Origin: Blautia faecicola
Lineage (GTDB): Bacteria; Bacillota; Clostridia; Lachnospirales; Lachnospiraceae
Assembly: GCF_004123145.1 (NCBI RefSeq)
Contig: NZ_SDKC01000001.1
Location: 3,071,501 to 3,135,500, forward strand
Reading direction: 5' to 3'
Length of the DNA stretch: 64,000 nt
Shown here: piece by piece, positions 37,969-45,949 of the stretch
Layout of the letters: the number at the start of each line of letters is the position of its first letter
How positions within the stretch are numbered: position 1 is the first letter of the stretch
Translations under genes and position numbers: made by a program
The notes under the pieces: model-generated
The model's input: only the letters and a program-made list of their open reading frames with translations
Told to the model about the DNA's origin: nothing
Databases searched by the model: none

Positions 37969-37997
37969 ACTATATCACGCGTCAAGGGAAAAGTCAA
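37969..37997 (-). promoter_or_regulatory. Sigma-A promoter of rpmG-secE-nusG
   Basis: On the minus strand TTGACT (plus 37992-37997), 17-base spacer, TATAGT (plus 37969-37974), leaving a leader of about 115 bases. Confidence 0.8.
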
Positions 37998-38004
37998 GCA
38001 AAAT

Positions 38005-38042
38005 ACAAAAGCTGTCGAATATTTTTACGCGACAGCTTTTGT
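38005..38042 (-). terminator. Terminator of the ROK kinase gene
   Basis: ACAAAAGCTGTCG (38005-38017) pairs with CGACAGCTTTTGT (38030-38042). It lies between the kinase stop and the rpmG promoter. Confidence 0.8.
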
Positions 38043-38061
38043 ACATTTGATTTTCAGATTT

Positions 38062-38940
38062 TTATTTCTCCAGTTCCAGCTCATCCACTGCCAGTTTCAG
38101 AGCACCCATGATTCCCTGGTTATCATTTAAGCTTGGCAGTACGATATAATGTTCCAGATCTTCCATCTCTTTTGTCTTGATATAGCCGCCAAGCTGTTTT
38201 CTGACTTCTTCTCTTACTAACGGCATCATATGTTCCTGATGCATAACACCGCCGCCCAGGATGATTCTTTCCGGGGACAGTACCAGGATCAGGTCTACCA
38301 GTGCCTGTCCGATGTAGTAAGCTTCCATTTCCCATACTTCTTTCCGATCTGCCAGTTCCACACCTTTTTTACCCCAGCGTGCTTCGATCGCCGGTCCTGC
38401 TGCCAGACCTTCCAGACATGTTTTGTGATACGGGCATTTGCCTTCGTAATGATCTTCCGGATGTTTTCTCATCAGAATATGTCCCGCTTCCGGATGCAGC
38501 ATACCATGAATCAGTTTTCCGTTGCTCATGATACCCATACCAACACCGGTTCCGATAGTGATGTATACACTGTTTTTTAATCCTTTGGTGATTCCCCATG
38601 TGGACTCGCCCAGTGCGGAACCGTTTACATCGGTGTCAAATCCTACCGGGATGTTCAGTGCTTTTTTGAAAGCGCCTACGATATCACAGTTTACCCATGC
38701 CAGTTTCGGTGTGGTTGTGATATAACCATAGGTTTCAGAGTCACGGTTTACATCGATCGGTCCGAAGCAGCCGATTCCCAGTGCTTCGATTTCTTTATCT
38801 TTAAAATAATCAATCAGTTTCGGAAGTGTGATCTCCGGAGTCTCGGTAGGGATAGATACCCGTTCAAAAATTTCTCCGTTTTCATTTCCGATTGCGCAGA
38901 CCATCTTGGTTCCGCCTGCTTCCAGTGCTCCCAGTCTCAT
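38062..38940 (-). CDS. ROK-family sugar kinase, probable fructokinase
   Basis: 292 residues. ATP-binding motif LGALEAGGTKMVCAIG at the N-terminus, catalytic Asp in FDTDVNGSALGE, the ROK signature around GTGVGMGIMSNGKLIHGMLHPEAGH, and a zinc site built from the His of the last motif with CPYHKTCLEG. The HPEAGH/CPYHxxCLEG form and length match Bacillus-type fructokinases (ScrK/YdhR) rather than glucokinases. It precedes manA on the same strand by about 130 bp, so fructose-6-P/mannose-6-P metabolism is likely. Confidence 0.87.
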   Translation of the reverse strand: MRLGALEAGGTKMVCAIGNENGEIFERVSIPTETPEITLPKLIDYFKDKEIEALGIGCFGPIDVNRDSETYGYITTTPKLAWVNCDIVGAFKKALNIPVGFDTDVNGSALGESTWGITKGLKNSVYITIGTGVGMGIMSNGKLIHGMLHPEAGHILMRKHPEDHYEGKCPYHKTCLEGLAAGPAIEARWGKKGVELADRKEVWEMEAYYIGQALVDLILVLSPERIILGGGVMHQEHMMPLVREEVRKQLGGYIKTKEMEDLEHYIVLPSLNDNQGIMGALKLAVDELELEK

Positions 38941-39068
38941 ATCTGTATTCTCCTTTTTATCTGTATTTTGAACGGTTTTTCTTTCTCTTTGTACCGTTCT
39001 CAGATTTTCTCTGTTTTATATATTCCGCCCGACTTTTTAATTTCCTCTTATTAAGTCCGGATTTTCTT

Positions 39069-40007
39069 TTAATGTTTTTCCGGGGTTGAGCAGATCAGGC
39101 TCATCACTCCTTCAAAGCGACATTTGCCATAGCCGGCAGGCACGATAAAATGCTGTCCTTTTTCTACCGGGATTCCGTTTACGGTACCGGAACCTTCCAC
39201 TACACTGACATCGGTAAAATATTTATCGAATTCAATGGTAAATACACCGTCTACATCGTATTTGTCTACCGAATAGAATGGGCAGGTGATCAGGTGTTTA
39301 TGTTCTGCTCCCTGCAGGTTTTCGGTGTACGTGTCGCATTTTGCCGGTTCAAACGGTGCCACGATCGTATCAATGCTCTGTTCTACGTGCAGCTGTCTCG
39401 GTTTTCCGTTGGACAGTCTGTCGTAATCGTAGACACGGTATGTGATATCGCTACTCTGCTGTGTCTCCAGGATCACGGTACCGCCTTTGATCGCGTGCAG
39501 GCATCCCGGATTGATCTGGAAGAAATCTCCTTTTTTCACATCTACCACACGGATAAATTCAGACCAGCGTCCCTGACGGATCATCTCTTCCAGTTCTTTT
39601 TTATCCTTTGCATTGTGGCCGATGACAATCTTGGTGTCCGGCTCACAGTCCAGCACGTACCAGCACTCGGTTTTTCCGAGAGAACCATTTTCATGTTCTG
39701 CTGCGTAAGCATCGTCCGGATGTACCTGGATGCTCAGGTCATTTTTTGCATCGATGATCTTGATCAGTAGCGGGAACTGGTCGCCCGGATAGTTTCCGAA
39801 CAGTTCCGGCTCTTCTTCCCACAGCTGGCTCAGATATTTTCCGTCATATCTGCCGCCTGCGATCTTACAATCACCGTTTTTGTGTGCGCTGATCGCCCAG
39901 CACTCTCCTGTTGTGTCACTTGGAATATCGTATCCGAAGGAGTCTCTTAATTTTGTTCCACCCCAGATAGCCTCCTTGAATACCGGCTCCAGAAATAACA
40001 GTTCCAT
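39069..40007 (-). CDS. manA: Mannose-6-phosphate isomerase, class I
   Basis: 312 residues of the short Firmicutes form. The zinc ligands are visible in SIQVHPDDAYA and KTECWYVL, plus the late His in PGCLHAIKGGTVILETQQSSDITYRVYDYDR. Interconverts fructose-6-P and mannose-6-P. Start ATG follows GGAGGG. Confidence 0.95.
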   Translation of the reverse strand: MELLFLEPVFKEAIWGGTKLRDSFGYDIPSDTTGECWAISAHKNGDCKIAGGRYDGKYLSQLWEEEPELFGNYPGDQFPLLIKIIDAKNDLSIQVHPDDAYAAEHENGSLGKTECWYVLDCEPDTKIVIGHNAKDKKELEEMIRQGRWSEFIRVVDVKKGDFFQINPGCLHAIKGGTVILETQQSSDITYRVYDYDRLSNGKPRQLHVEQSIDTIVAPFEPAKCDTYTENLQGAEHKHLITCPFYSVDKYDVDGVFTIEFDKYFTDVSVVEGSGTVNGIPVEKGQHFIVPAGYGKCRFEGVMSLICSTPEKH

Positions 40008-40038
40008 ATGTAATACCCTCCATGTTTCCTCAGTTTTC

Positions 40039-40174
40039 GTAACTGTTCAGTACCTTCACAGTTACTATTTTCTACATTATACTTCCCGCCGTCCGGGAAG
40101 TAAAGAAAAAGCCGAAGGATGTCCCGGGATTTTGCCATATTCATAGCGAGACGCCATTACCTTTGAACAGTAAC
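40039..40174. repeat. GTAAC palindromic element, second copy
   Basis: Left end GTAACTGTTCAGTACCTTCA with CAGTTAC hairpin; its interior CGGGATTTTG-CATATTCAT matches 8145-8165 of the first copy. The right end GAACAGTAAC overlaps the last codons of the MATE gene. Confidence 0.6.
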
Positions 40175-41521
40175 CGGGGCAGTCTCGGTCTGTTTCGGAA
40201 CCATTTTCCGGATAGTGATGTGATATGCCAGTCCCAACGGGATGCACGCACCGATCCATGCCAGCGGGCTTGCGGAACTTGCACCGGCAAATCCCAGGCG
40301 TTCTACCAAGATGATCGCTGCGGTGGCACGCATGATCAGTTCCATGATTCCTGCCACCGTCGGTACCCAGCCGTTTCCAAGTCCCTGCAGCGTAAAACGG
40401 TAGATAAATAACAGTCCCAGTACCCAGTAACAGGAGCCGTTGATCACCAGGTATGTTTTGGATAATGCGATCACATCCTGCTCGCCGCTTCCCACAAAGA
40501 TAGCGGAAAGATTGCTTCCGGCAAAGATGTTCATCAGTCCCATCAGGATGCTGACGGTCAGAGAAATCAGGATGCACTGAAATACTCCTTTTTTGATTCT
40601 CTCATACTTACCGGCGCCGTAATTCTGTGCGGTGTAGGTCGTCATCGCCTGTCCGAGAGAATTTAACGGCATCGTGGCGATGGAATCGATCTTCTGTGCT
40701 GCCGTGTATGCTGCTACGGATACCGCACCCAGTCCGTTCAGGGCAAATTGCAGGATCAGCGCACCGATCGCAATGATGGACATCTGGAATGCCATTGGAA
40801 ATGCAACTCTCAGATGATCGCCAAGCTGTTTTTTTGCAAGGTGAAAATGGTGACGGTTGATCCGAAGCACCGGCATTTTCTTCCATATATATACGAAGCA
40901 ACAGATTCCGGATAACAGCTGGGAAAAGATGGTTGCCACACCTGCCCCTGCTACTCCCATGCCGACAACAGCAATCAGCACGATATCCAGTACGATATTG
41001 ACACAACAGGCGAAGATCAGAAAATACAGCGGTGTCCGGCTGTCTCCCAATGCCCGCATGGTGTTGGAACCAAGGTTAAATAATACACTCGCGCCGATTC
41101 CCCAGAAGATGATCCGGATATAAGAAACGGCATCGTCTAAAATTTCTTCCGGCGTCTGTAACAGCTCCATCGCGGGGCGAATCAGTGCTACTGCAAGGAA
41201 TGTCATCACGATTGTAAGGGCAACACTTAACATGATACCTGCTGCGAAACTGCAGCGGATCCCTTCCTCATCTCCTGCGCCGAACCGCTGCGCGATAAGG
41301 ATCGATAATCCCGAGGTAAATCCCATAACAAATCCGAGGATAAAGAAGGATACACTTCCCGTACATCCGACAGCCGCCAGGGCATTGACTCCTATGGTAC
41401 GTCCTACGATTACGGTGTCCGCCATGCTGTAAAACTGCTGAAAAATGTTTCCCACGATCAGCGGAAGCGCAAATAAAAGGATTAATTTTACCGGTTTTCC
41501 TGATGTCATACTTTTTGTCAT
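40157..41521 (-). CDS. MATE family efflux transporter (second)
   Basis: 454 residues with about 12 membrane helices. N-terminal PVKLILLFALPLIVGNIFQQFYSMADT, GDSRTPLYF and a repeat half starting near residue 230 (RVAFPMAFQMS). Same family as the gene at 9426. ATG 41521 is preferred because GAAAGGA is well spaced; ATGs at 41533 and 41563 are in frame. Its C-terminus runs into a GTAAC palindrome. Drug export is likely, substrate unknown. Confidence 0.88.
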   Translation of the reverse strand: MTKSMTSGKPVKLILLFALPLIVGNIFQQFYSMADTVIVGRTIGVNALAAVGCTGSVSFFILGFVMGFTSGLSILIAQRFGAGDEEGIRCSFAAGIMLSVALTIVMTFLAVALIRPAMELLQTPEEILDDAVSYIRIIFWGIGASVLFNLGSNTMRALGDSRTPLYFLIFACCVNIVLDIVLIAVVGMGVAGAGVATIFSQLLSGICCFVYIWKKMPVLRINRHHFHLAKKQLGDHLRVAFPMAFQMSIIAIGALILQFALNGLGAVSVAAYTAAQKIDSIATMPLNSLGQAMTTYTAQNYGAGKYERIKKGVFQCILISLTVSILMGLMNIFAGSNLSAIFVGSGEQDVIALSKTYLVINGSCYWVLGLLFIYRFTLQGLGNGWVPTVAGIMELIMRATAAIILVERLGFAGASSASPLAWIGACIPLGLAYHITIRKMVPKQTETAPVTVQR

Positions 41522-41590
41522 TTTCTTTTTCATCCTTTCTTTTTTTTGCATACCATGTGGCATCTTTTACCGCTGGCTGCCAATTTTTAT

Positions 41591-41637
41591 ATAACTGTTC
41601 AGTACTTTCACAGTTACAGTGGCTACCGAATAGCTAC
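41591..41637. repeat. GTAAC palindromic element, short copy
   Basis: ATAACTGTTCAGTACTTTCA, CAGTTAC, then GTGGCTACCGAATAGCTAC: the two ends of the element without the interior. Lies between divergent MATE and AraC genes. Confidence 0.6.
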
Positions 41638-41763
41638 GATAGTTTTATTATAAAGAACAGGCGAAAAAGTGGAATGTACTTTCTTGTGCATCGGATGGTT
41701 TATGTTGTATACTTAACTTATCAAATATGTGTGAAAATTATATTTATGACAGGGGGATTTTTT

Positions 41764-42636
41764 ATGGAACCATCGGTGTATGATCTTACTTACAATGATC
41801 TCAATCCCCGCTTTCTGTTCTGCTGTAATCTGCTTCGAACAGAGCCTGAGATGAATTATCATTGTCATGATTTTATTGAATTTGTGTTTATACTGAAAGG
41901 GAAAACAACATTTCGTATAGACGAGAAGCTGTATGATGTGGAAGAAGGGTCCGTGATTTTGCTGAATCCCGGAACATATCACCAGAGCCTTCCGGCAGCC
42001 GAAACTTCTGCCCGGAAATTTTATCTGGCTTTTTCAAATGTGGAATTTGCCGGATGTACCAGAGGACATTTTCCTCTTTTTAAAAATTATCAGTTGCTGA
42101 CAACATTGCCGGACAGTTATAAAAAACCGTTGTTTCGGCTATGTAACCTGATGGAACAGGAGTCGAAGACCTGCCGGCCGGGGCGGTATTTTATGCTGAA
42201 GTCCTATCTGATTCAGGTAATCTGTCTGCTTTGCAGATATCAGAAACAGGAACTTGAGGAAGATGCAAAACATCAGTATGCGCCACGGTATGAGTTCAAG
42301 TCGGTAAATAAGAAGTATGTGGCTCAGCAGATTATGCATTATATGGAGACACATTATAAAGAGAAGATTTCGCTGGATCAGATCGCGGCAAATATGTATC
42401 TGAGTTCTTTTTATATTTCGAAGATTTTCAAGAGTGAGACGGGGGATACGCCGATCAATTATCTGATCAGCCTGCGGATGCAAAAGGCCCGGGAATTGCT
42501 GGATGAAAACCCGGAGCAGTCGATTCAGGCGGTGGCGATGACTGTGGGGTATGAGGATGCTTATCATTTTAGTAAGTTGTTTAAAAAGTATTTTGGGTTG
42601 TCGCCGCTTTATTATAAGGCTCGGATTCCGCAGTAA
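41764..42636 (+). CDS. AraC family transcriptional regulator
   Basis: 290 residues. An N-terminal cupin-like sensing domain (about 20-110) starts with YHCHDFIEFVFILKGKTTFRID. The C-terminal double helix-turn-helix (about 195-290) contains ISLDQIAANMYLSSFYISKIFKSETGDTP and the conserved second helix AVAMTVGYEDAYHFSKLFKKYFGLSP. It probably responds to a sugar. Start 41764 is chosen because GGGGGA is well spaced upstream; the frame is open to 41503 but without a site. It is divergent from the MATE gene. Confidence 0.92.
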   Translation: MEPSVYDLTYNDLNPRFLFCCNLLRTEPEMNYHCHDFIEFVFILKGKTTFRIDEKLYDVEEGSVILLNPGTYHQSLPAAETSARKFYLAFSNVEFAGCTRGHFPLFKNYQLLTTLPDSYKKPLFRLCNLMEQESKTCRPGRYFMLKSYLIQVICLLCRYQKQELEEDAKHQYAPRYEFKSVNKKYVAQQIMHYMETHYKEKISLDQIAANMYLSSFYISKIFKSETGDTPINYLISLRMQKARELLDENPEQSIQAVAMTVGYEDAYHFSKLFKKYFGLSPLYYKARIPQ

Positions 42637-43052
42637 AGGATGAGTTTGTTGGAGAGGGGGTGGATCCCTCCTCGGTGCGCGCTCAGGTCTGCGTTCGGTT
42701 TGAGCCTGTAGTCTCAAACTCGTACTCGACAAGTTCGCGCTTACCGAGGAGAGATCGCGGGCTTCCTGGGCATTGGACGTTACTGGCACAGACTATTTCC
42801 TGTAGGGGTGTTTTATGTAAACTCATAATGCATAAAAGATTGAATGGACACTTTATAGTTGCTTCTGCGTGCCTGTCTTTGTTTGGATAGTAGCAAAACA
42901 GAGCGGATTCATATCCTTTTTGACATTTTTTTGTACAGTGTTGGATCGTTCTATCCATCTTTGTAGCATATCTTTTCTGGATAATTACCAGCTTCTATTT
43001 TTCTTTATTTTTATCTTTTTCTATACCTATATTTCCCTGCGGTAGTTTTGTC
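42637..43052. other. Intergenic region with one palindrome
   Basis: About 415 bp with no supported gene. It contains the 84-bp palindrome at 42668-42751; the rest is AT-rich. Confidence 0.6.
42668..42751. repeat. Large palindrome of unknown type
   Basis: CTCCTCGGT (42668-42676) pairs with ACCGAGGAG (42743-42751), with GCGCG/CGCGC and a central TTTGAG/CTCAAA stem. GC-rich compared with its surroundings. No T-run, so not an obvious terminator. Confidence 0.6.
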
Positions 43053-43535
43053 TTACAGATGCCACACCAGATTTTGGGCTGGGACTACTTCGTACTCGCC
43101 GGCTTTGGCGCCTACGCGGAGGTAGACATTTTGGATTCCGGCCTGGATGATGAGGCGGGAGCATAGAGGGCAGGGTTTGGCGCGGTGGATGGAGTTGTCA
43201 CCGGGGTTGATGCCGGCTAGGTAGAGGTCAGCGCCAATGGTCTGTTCGCGGGAACAGTTTAACAGGGCGTTCTGTTCGGCGTGGATGGCGCGGCAGAGAC
43301 CGTAGCCTTCGCCCTGGTGCATGCCGAGTTGGATTCTTGGGCATACGCCGAGGTCACAGCAGTTGTCATAACCCCGCGGGGAGCCGTTGTAGCCGGTGGA
43401 GATTACCACATCGTCTTTTACGATCACGGCACCGTATTTTCGTTTGATGCAGGTGCTTCGATAGGCAAATGCTTCGGCTACGTTCAGGTATGTATCTATT
43501 TTGGATATTCGTTTTGTTCCTTCCGGACCTACCAT
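43053..43535 (-). CDS. dCMP deaminase family protein (ComEB-like)
   Basis: 160 residues. Zinc-binding HAE in CRAIHAEQNALL and PCPLC in AKPCPLCSRLI are the deaminase signature, with N-terminal KYGAVIVKDDVVISTGYNGSPRG as in dCMP/ComEB proteins. Provides dUMP for thymidylate synthesis. Start follows AGGAGG. Stands alone. Confidence 0.9.
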   Translation of the reverse strand: MVGPEGTKRISKIDTYLNVAEAFAYRSTCIKRKYGAVIVKDDVVISTGYNGSPRGYDNCCDLGVCPRIQLGMHQGEGYGLCRAIHAEQNALLNCSREQTIGADLYLAGINPGDNSIHRAKPCPLCSRLIIQAGIQNVYLRVGAKAGEYEVVPAQNLVWHL

Positions 43536-43560
43536 GTTGCTTCCTCCTGATTGTCTTTTC

Positions 43561-43607
43561 GCAACTGTTCAGTATCTTCATCGTTATGCTATCTACTGGA
43601 TAGTTAC
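43561..43607. repeat. GTAAC palindromic element, degenerate short copy
   Basis: GCAACTGTTCAGTATCTTCA at the left and CTGGATAGTTAC at the right. Lies immediately upstream of the dCMP deaminase gene. Confidence 0.55.
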
Positions 43608-43737
43608 TTTTTATTATTTTTCTTTCTATAGGATAGCTCAGAAATGATGTTTTGTAAACTGCATCTCGTAGACTCTCGTTGTCTGTTTTCTGCTTTCAAA
43701 CCGGAACGCACCCGAAATGCGGCACAACACATGCAAA

Positions 43738-43780
43738 AAGCAGACAGTAACAACTGTTCAAAGTTATTCCTGTCTGCTTT
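43738..43780 (-). terminator. Terminator of the CbpA-like gene
   Basis: AAAGCAGACAG (43738-43748) pairs with CTGTCTGCTTT (43770-43780), followed on the minus strand by TTGCATG. An internal CAGTAACAACTG resembles the GTAAC repeats. Confidence 0.75.
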
Positions 43781-43782
43781 CT

Positions 43783-44814
43783 TTATCCGCAAGCCTGTTT
43801 GTATTCCATCAGTTTCCGGCGTGCCTGCTGGTTCAGGTGGCGGGGTACCTGGATCTGGACGGTGACGTACTGGTCGCCGTGGACGTTCGGATTTTTCATG
43901 GATACAATTCCTTTTCCACGCAGCCGAATCTTGCTGCCCGACTGGGTCCCTTCTTTGATTTTACAACTGACATCCCCGTATAATGTGGATACTCTGGCTT
44001 CTCCGCCGAGAGCGGCAGTTGTGTATGGGATATTGACGGTGGTATAGACATCGGCACCTTTCCGTTCGTATCCCGGTTTTGTTCCGACTTTTGCTCTCAG
44101 GAGCAGATCACCCGGTTCACCGCCTCCGATTCCCGGATGACCTTTTCCACGCAGCCGCACGCTCTGTCCGGTATCGATTCCCGCAGGAATGTGCACTTTC
44201 AGGGTGCGGTTGCCGTCGGCTTCCTGCAGTGTGATCATCTTGTCGCAGCCAAATGCCGCTTCATCAAAGGTAAGCGAAATTTCCGCTTCCAGATTCTCCC
44301 CTTTTTCGGAATAGGTTCCGTGAAATCCATGGTTACCATAGAATCCATCGTTTCCGCCCTGATGGAACTGCTGATAGAATCCGCTGCCGTTATGAAATCC
44401 TCCGCTGTGGAAGTTTCCGCCTTTTGTTCCCTGACGAAACATATTTCCAAACAGATCTCCGAAGATATCATCTCCATCGGATCCGGTAAAATGGTACTCC
44501 CGATAACCATTCTGGCCGTTTCCACCGCCGAAGTTTCCATATCCATATTGTTTCTGTGCTCTCGCAGCATCCGCATTGAATCCCGGCTCGAAAGCGATAT
44601 GTCCGAATTCATCGTATAATTTTTTCTTTTCTTCATCGCCTAATACTGCATAAGCTTCTGAGATTTCTTTGAATCGTTTTTCTGCCTCTGCATTACCGGC
44701 ATTGGTGTCCGGGTGGTATTTTTTCGCCAGTTTTCGGTAGGCTTTTTTGATTGCCGAACTTTCTGCATCTTTGCTTACGCCAAGCACTTCGTAGTAATCT
44801 CTTTTCTTTTCCAC
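43783..44814 (-). CDS. CbpA/DnaJ-like J-domain co-chaperone
   Basis: 343 residues. J-domain (about 1-65) with [11 protein letters not shown] supplying HPD, then a long Gly/Phe/Asn-rich linker, then two beta-sandwich substrate-binding domains (from about residue 180). It lacks the four CxxCxGxG zinc repeats of DnaJ, so it is a type II protein. GTG 44814 follows GGAGG; an ATG at 44844 gives a longer form in which the ribosome site is inside the gene. Downstream of Hsp20 on the same strand, so may be heat-inducible too. Confidence 0.9.
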   Translation of the reverse strand: MEKKRDYYEVLGVSKDAESSAIKKAYRKLAKKYHPDTNAGNAEAEKRFKEISEAYAVLGDEEKKKLYDEFGHIAFEPGFNADAARAQKQYGYGNFGGGNGQNGYREYHFTGSDGDDIFGDLFGNMFRQGTKGGNFHSGGFHNGSGFYQQFHQGGNDGFYGNHGFHGTYSEKGENLEAEISLTFDEAAFGCDKMITLQEADGNRTLKVHIPAGIDTGQSVRLRGKGHPGIGGGEPGDLLLRAKVGTKPGYERKGADVYTTVNIPYTTAALGGEARVSTLYGDVSCKIKEGTQSGSKIRLRGKGIVSMKNPNVHGDQYVTVQIQVPRHLNQQARRKLMEYKQACG

Positions 44815-45070
44815 TTGTTCCACCTCCTTTGGAACCTGGTACACTCTGTGTTTCTAAGTGCTGATTTCCTGTATATTAAAAAAGAGAGACTCCGGATATG
44901 TATTTTGTCCTGTCCCTCTGTGGTAATCTCTATAGTGAACGGGTCTTGTGACCCTCTTATTTTCCTTTGGTTCTGTTCACTCGATTTCACAGTCTTGAGC
45001 GCACAGTTTAAGTTCCGGCGGACGCCCGGTTCGCGCCCGCCGTTAGTTTTATGTTCATCTTCCTGCATGT

Positions 45071-45496
45071 TTATGCGATGGAGATGTATTTTGCTTCTTT
45101 TACTTCTGGTTTTGCTTCTTTTTTCGGAATCTCGAGTTTCAGGACACCGTCTTCAAATTTTGCTTTGATGTCGTTCTGCGTGATATCGTCTCCTACATAG
45201 AAGCTTCTCTGGCAGGTTCCGCTGTATCTTTCTTTGCGGATGTATTTGCCATCTTTGTTTTTCTCATCTTTATTCTGGTTTGTGGATGCGGTGATGATCA
45301 GGTAGCCGTCTTTCACTTCTCCTTTTACATCTTCTTTCTTGAATCCCGGCAGGTCAATGGATACGTCAAATCCGTCTTTGTTTTCTACTACATCGGTTTT
45401 CATCAGGGTGTTCTGTGCACTCTTTGTATAGGTTCTCTCCGGAACTCCAAAGAAATCATCCATAAAGTTTTCTCCAAAAATACTAGGCATTAACAT
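45071..45496 (-). CDS. Hsp20/alpha-crystallin small heat shock protein
   Basis: 141 residues. Alpha-crystallin domain from about residue 35 with VSIDLPGFKKEDVKGEVKDGYLIITA and the FEDGVLKLEIPKKE strand. Prevents aggregation of unfolded proteins. Its upstream region has a perfect CIRCE and sigma-A promoter, so HrcA control is expected. Start follows GGGAG. Confidence 0.92.
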   Translation of the reverse strand: MLMPSIFGENFMDDFFGVPERTYTKSAQNTLMKTDVVENKDGFDVSIDLPGFKKEDVKGEVKDGYLIITASTNQNKDEKNKDGKYIRKERYSGTCQRSFYVGDDITQNDIKAKFEDGVLKLEIPKKEAKPEVKEAKYISIA

Positions 45497-45624
45497 AAGT
45501 CATTTCTCCCTTCTATGAATTCCACCTGTGTCAGGTGAATTGATTACTGTTTTTGTTTTGTTGGTTTGAACATTGGATATATGGGGTTTTCTTATTTATT
45601 TCTCTCTTCCTTTGTTCTAGTTGT

Positions 45625-45653
45625 ACTATAACACATGTGTTAGCACTCGTCAA
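45625..45653 (-). promoter_or_regulatory. Sigma-A promoter of hsp20
   Basis: On the minus strand TTGACG (plus 45648-45653), 17-base spacer, TATAGT (plus 45625-45630). The -35 lies in the CIRCE spacer. Confidence 0.85.
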
Positions 45654-45666
45654 GAGGGAGTGCTAA
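45640..45666. promoter_or_regulatory. CIRCE operator (HrcA site)
   Basis: TTAGCACTC (45640-45648), 9-base spacer, GAGTGCTAA (45658-45666): an exact CIRCE. It covers the -35 of the Hsp20 promoter. Confidence 0.97.
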
Positions 45667-45726
45667 TTTTTTTGTGAAGATTTTGTGTCGCTACCAAGAT
45701 GAAAAGGGGGACTTTTCCAGACGGAC

Positions 45727-45812
45727 GCGAAAGAGGCGGAGCAGGTCAGGGGCTGCAACGTGGGCAGGGCAACAAAGTGTTGCTGCCCTCTGACCTGCTC
45801 CGCCTCTTTCGC
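45727..45812. repeat. 23-bp perfect inverted repeat around a second hairpin
   Basis: 45727-45749 and 45790-45812 are exact inverted copies (GCGAAAGAGGCGGAGCAGG... and its reverse). Between them GGGCAG...CAACA and TGTTGCTGCCC form an inner stem. GC-rich. It lies 60 bp past the CIRCE on its other side, in a 450-bp non-coding region. Confidence 0.8.
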
Positions 45813-45895
45813 TGGGTATTGGCTGTGACTGTGGTTTTTCATGGAGAAAATGAATCAAAGCATAAACTTTGGCTCGTTGCTCGCGTAATTTAAAT

Positions 45896-45943
45896 AAGCC
45901 TGCAAGGTATGACGGAAAGTATCTGTCATATCTTACAGGCTTG
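45896..45943 (-). terminator. Terminator of the beta-helix gene
   Basis: AAGCCTG...TATGAC pairs with GTCATA...CAGGCTT across 45896-45943, with one or two bulges. It lies just past the gene's stop. Confidence 0.7.
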
Positions 45944-45949
45944 AAGGAA

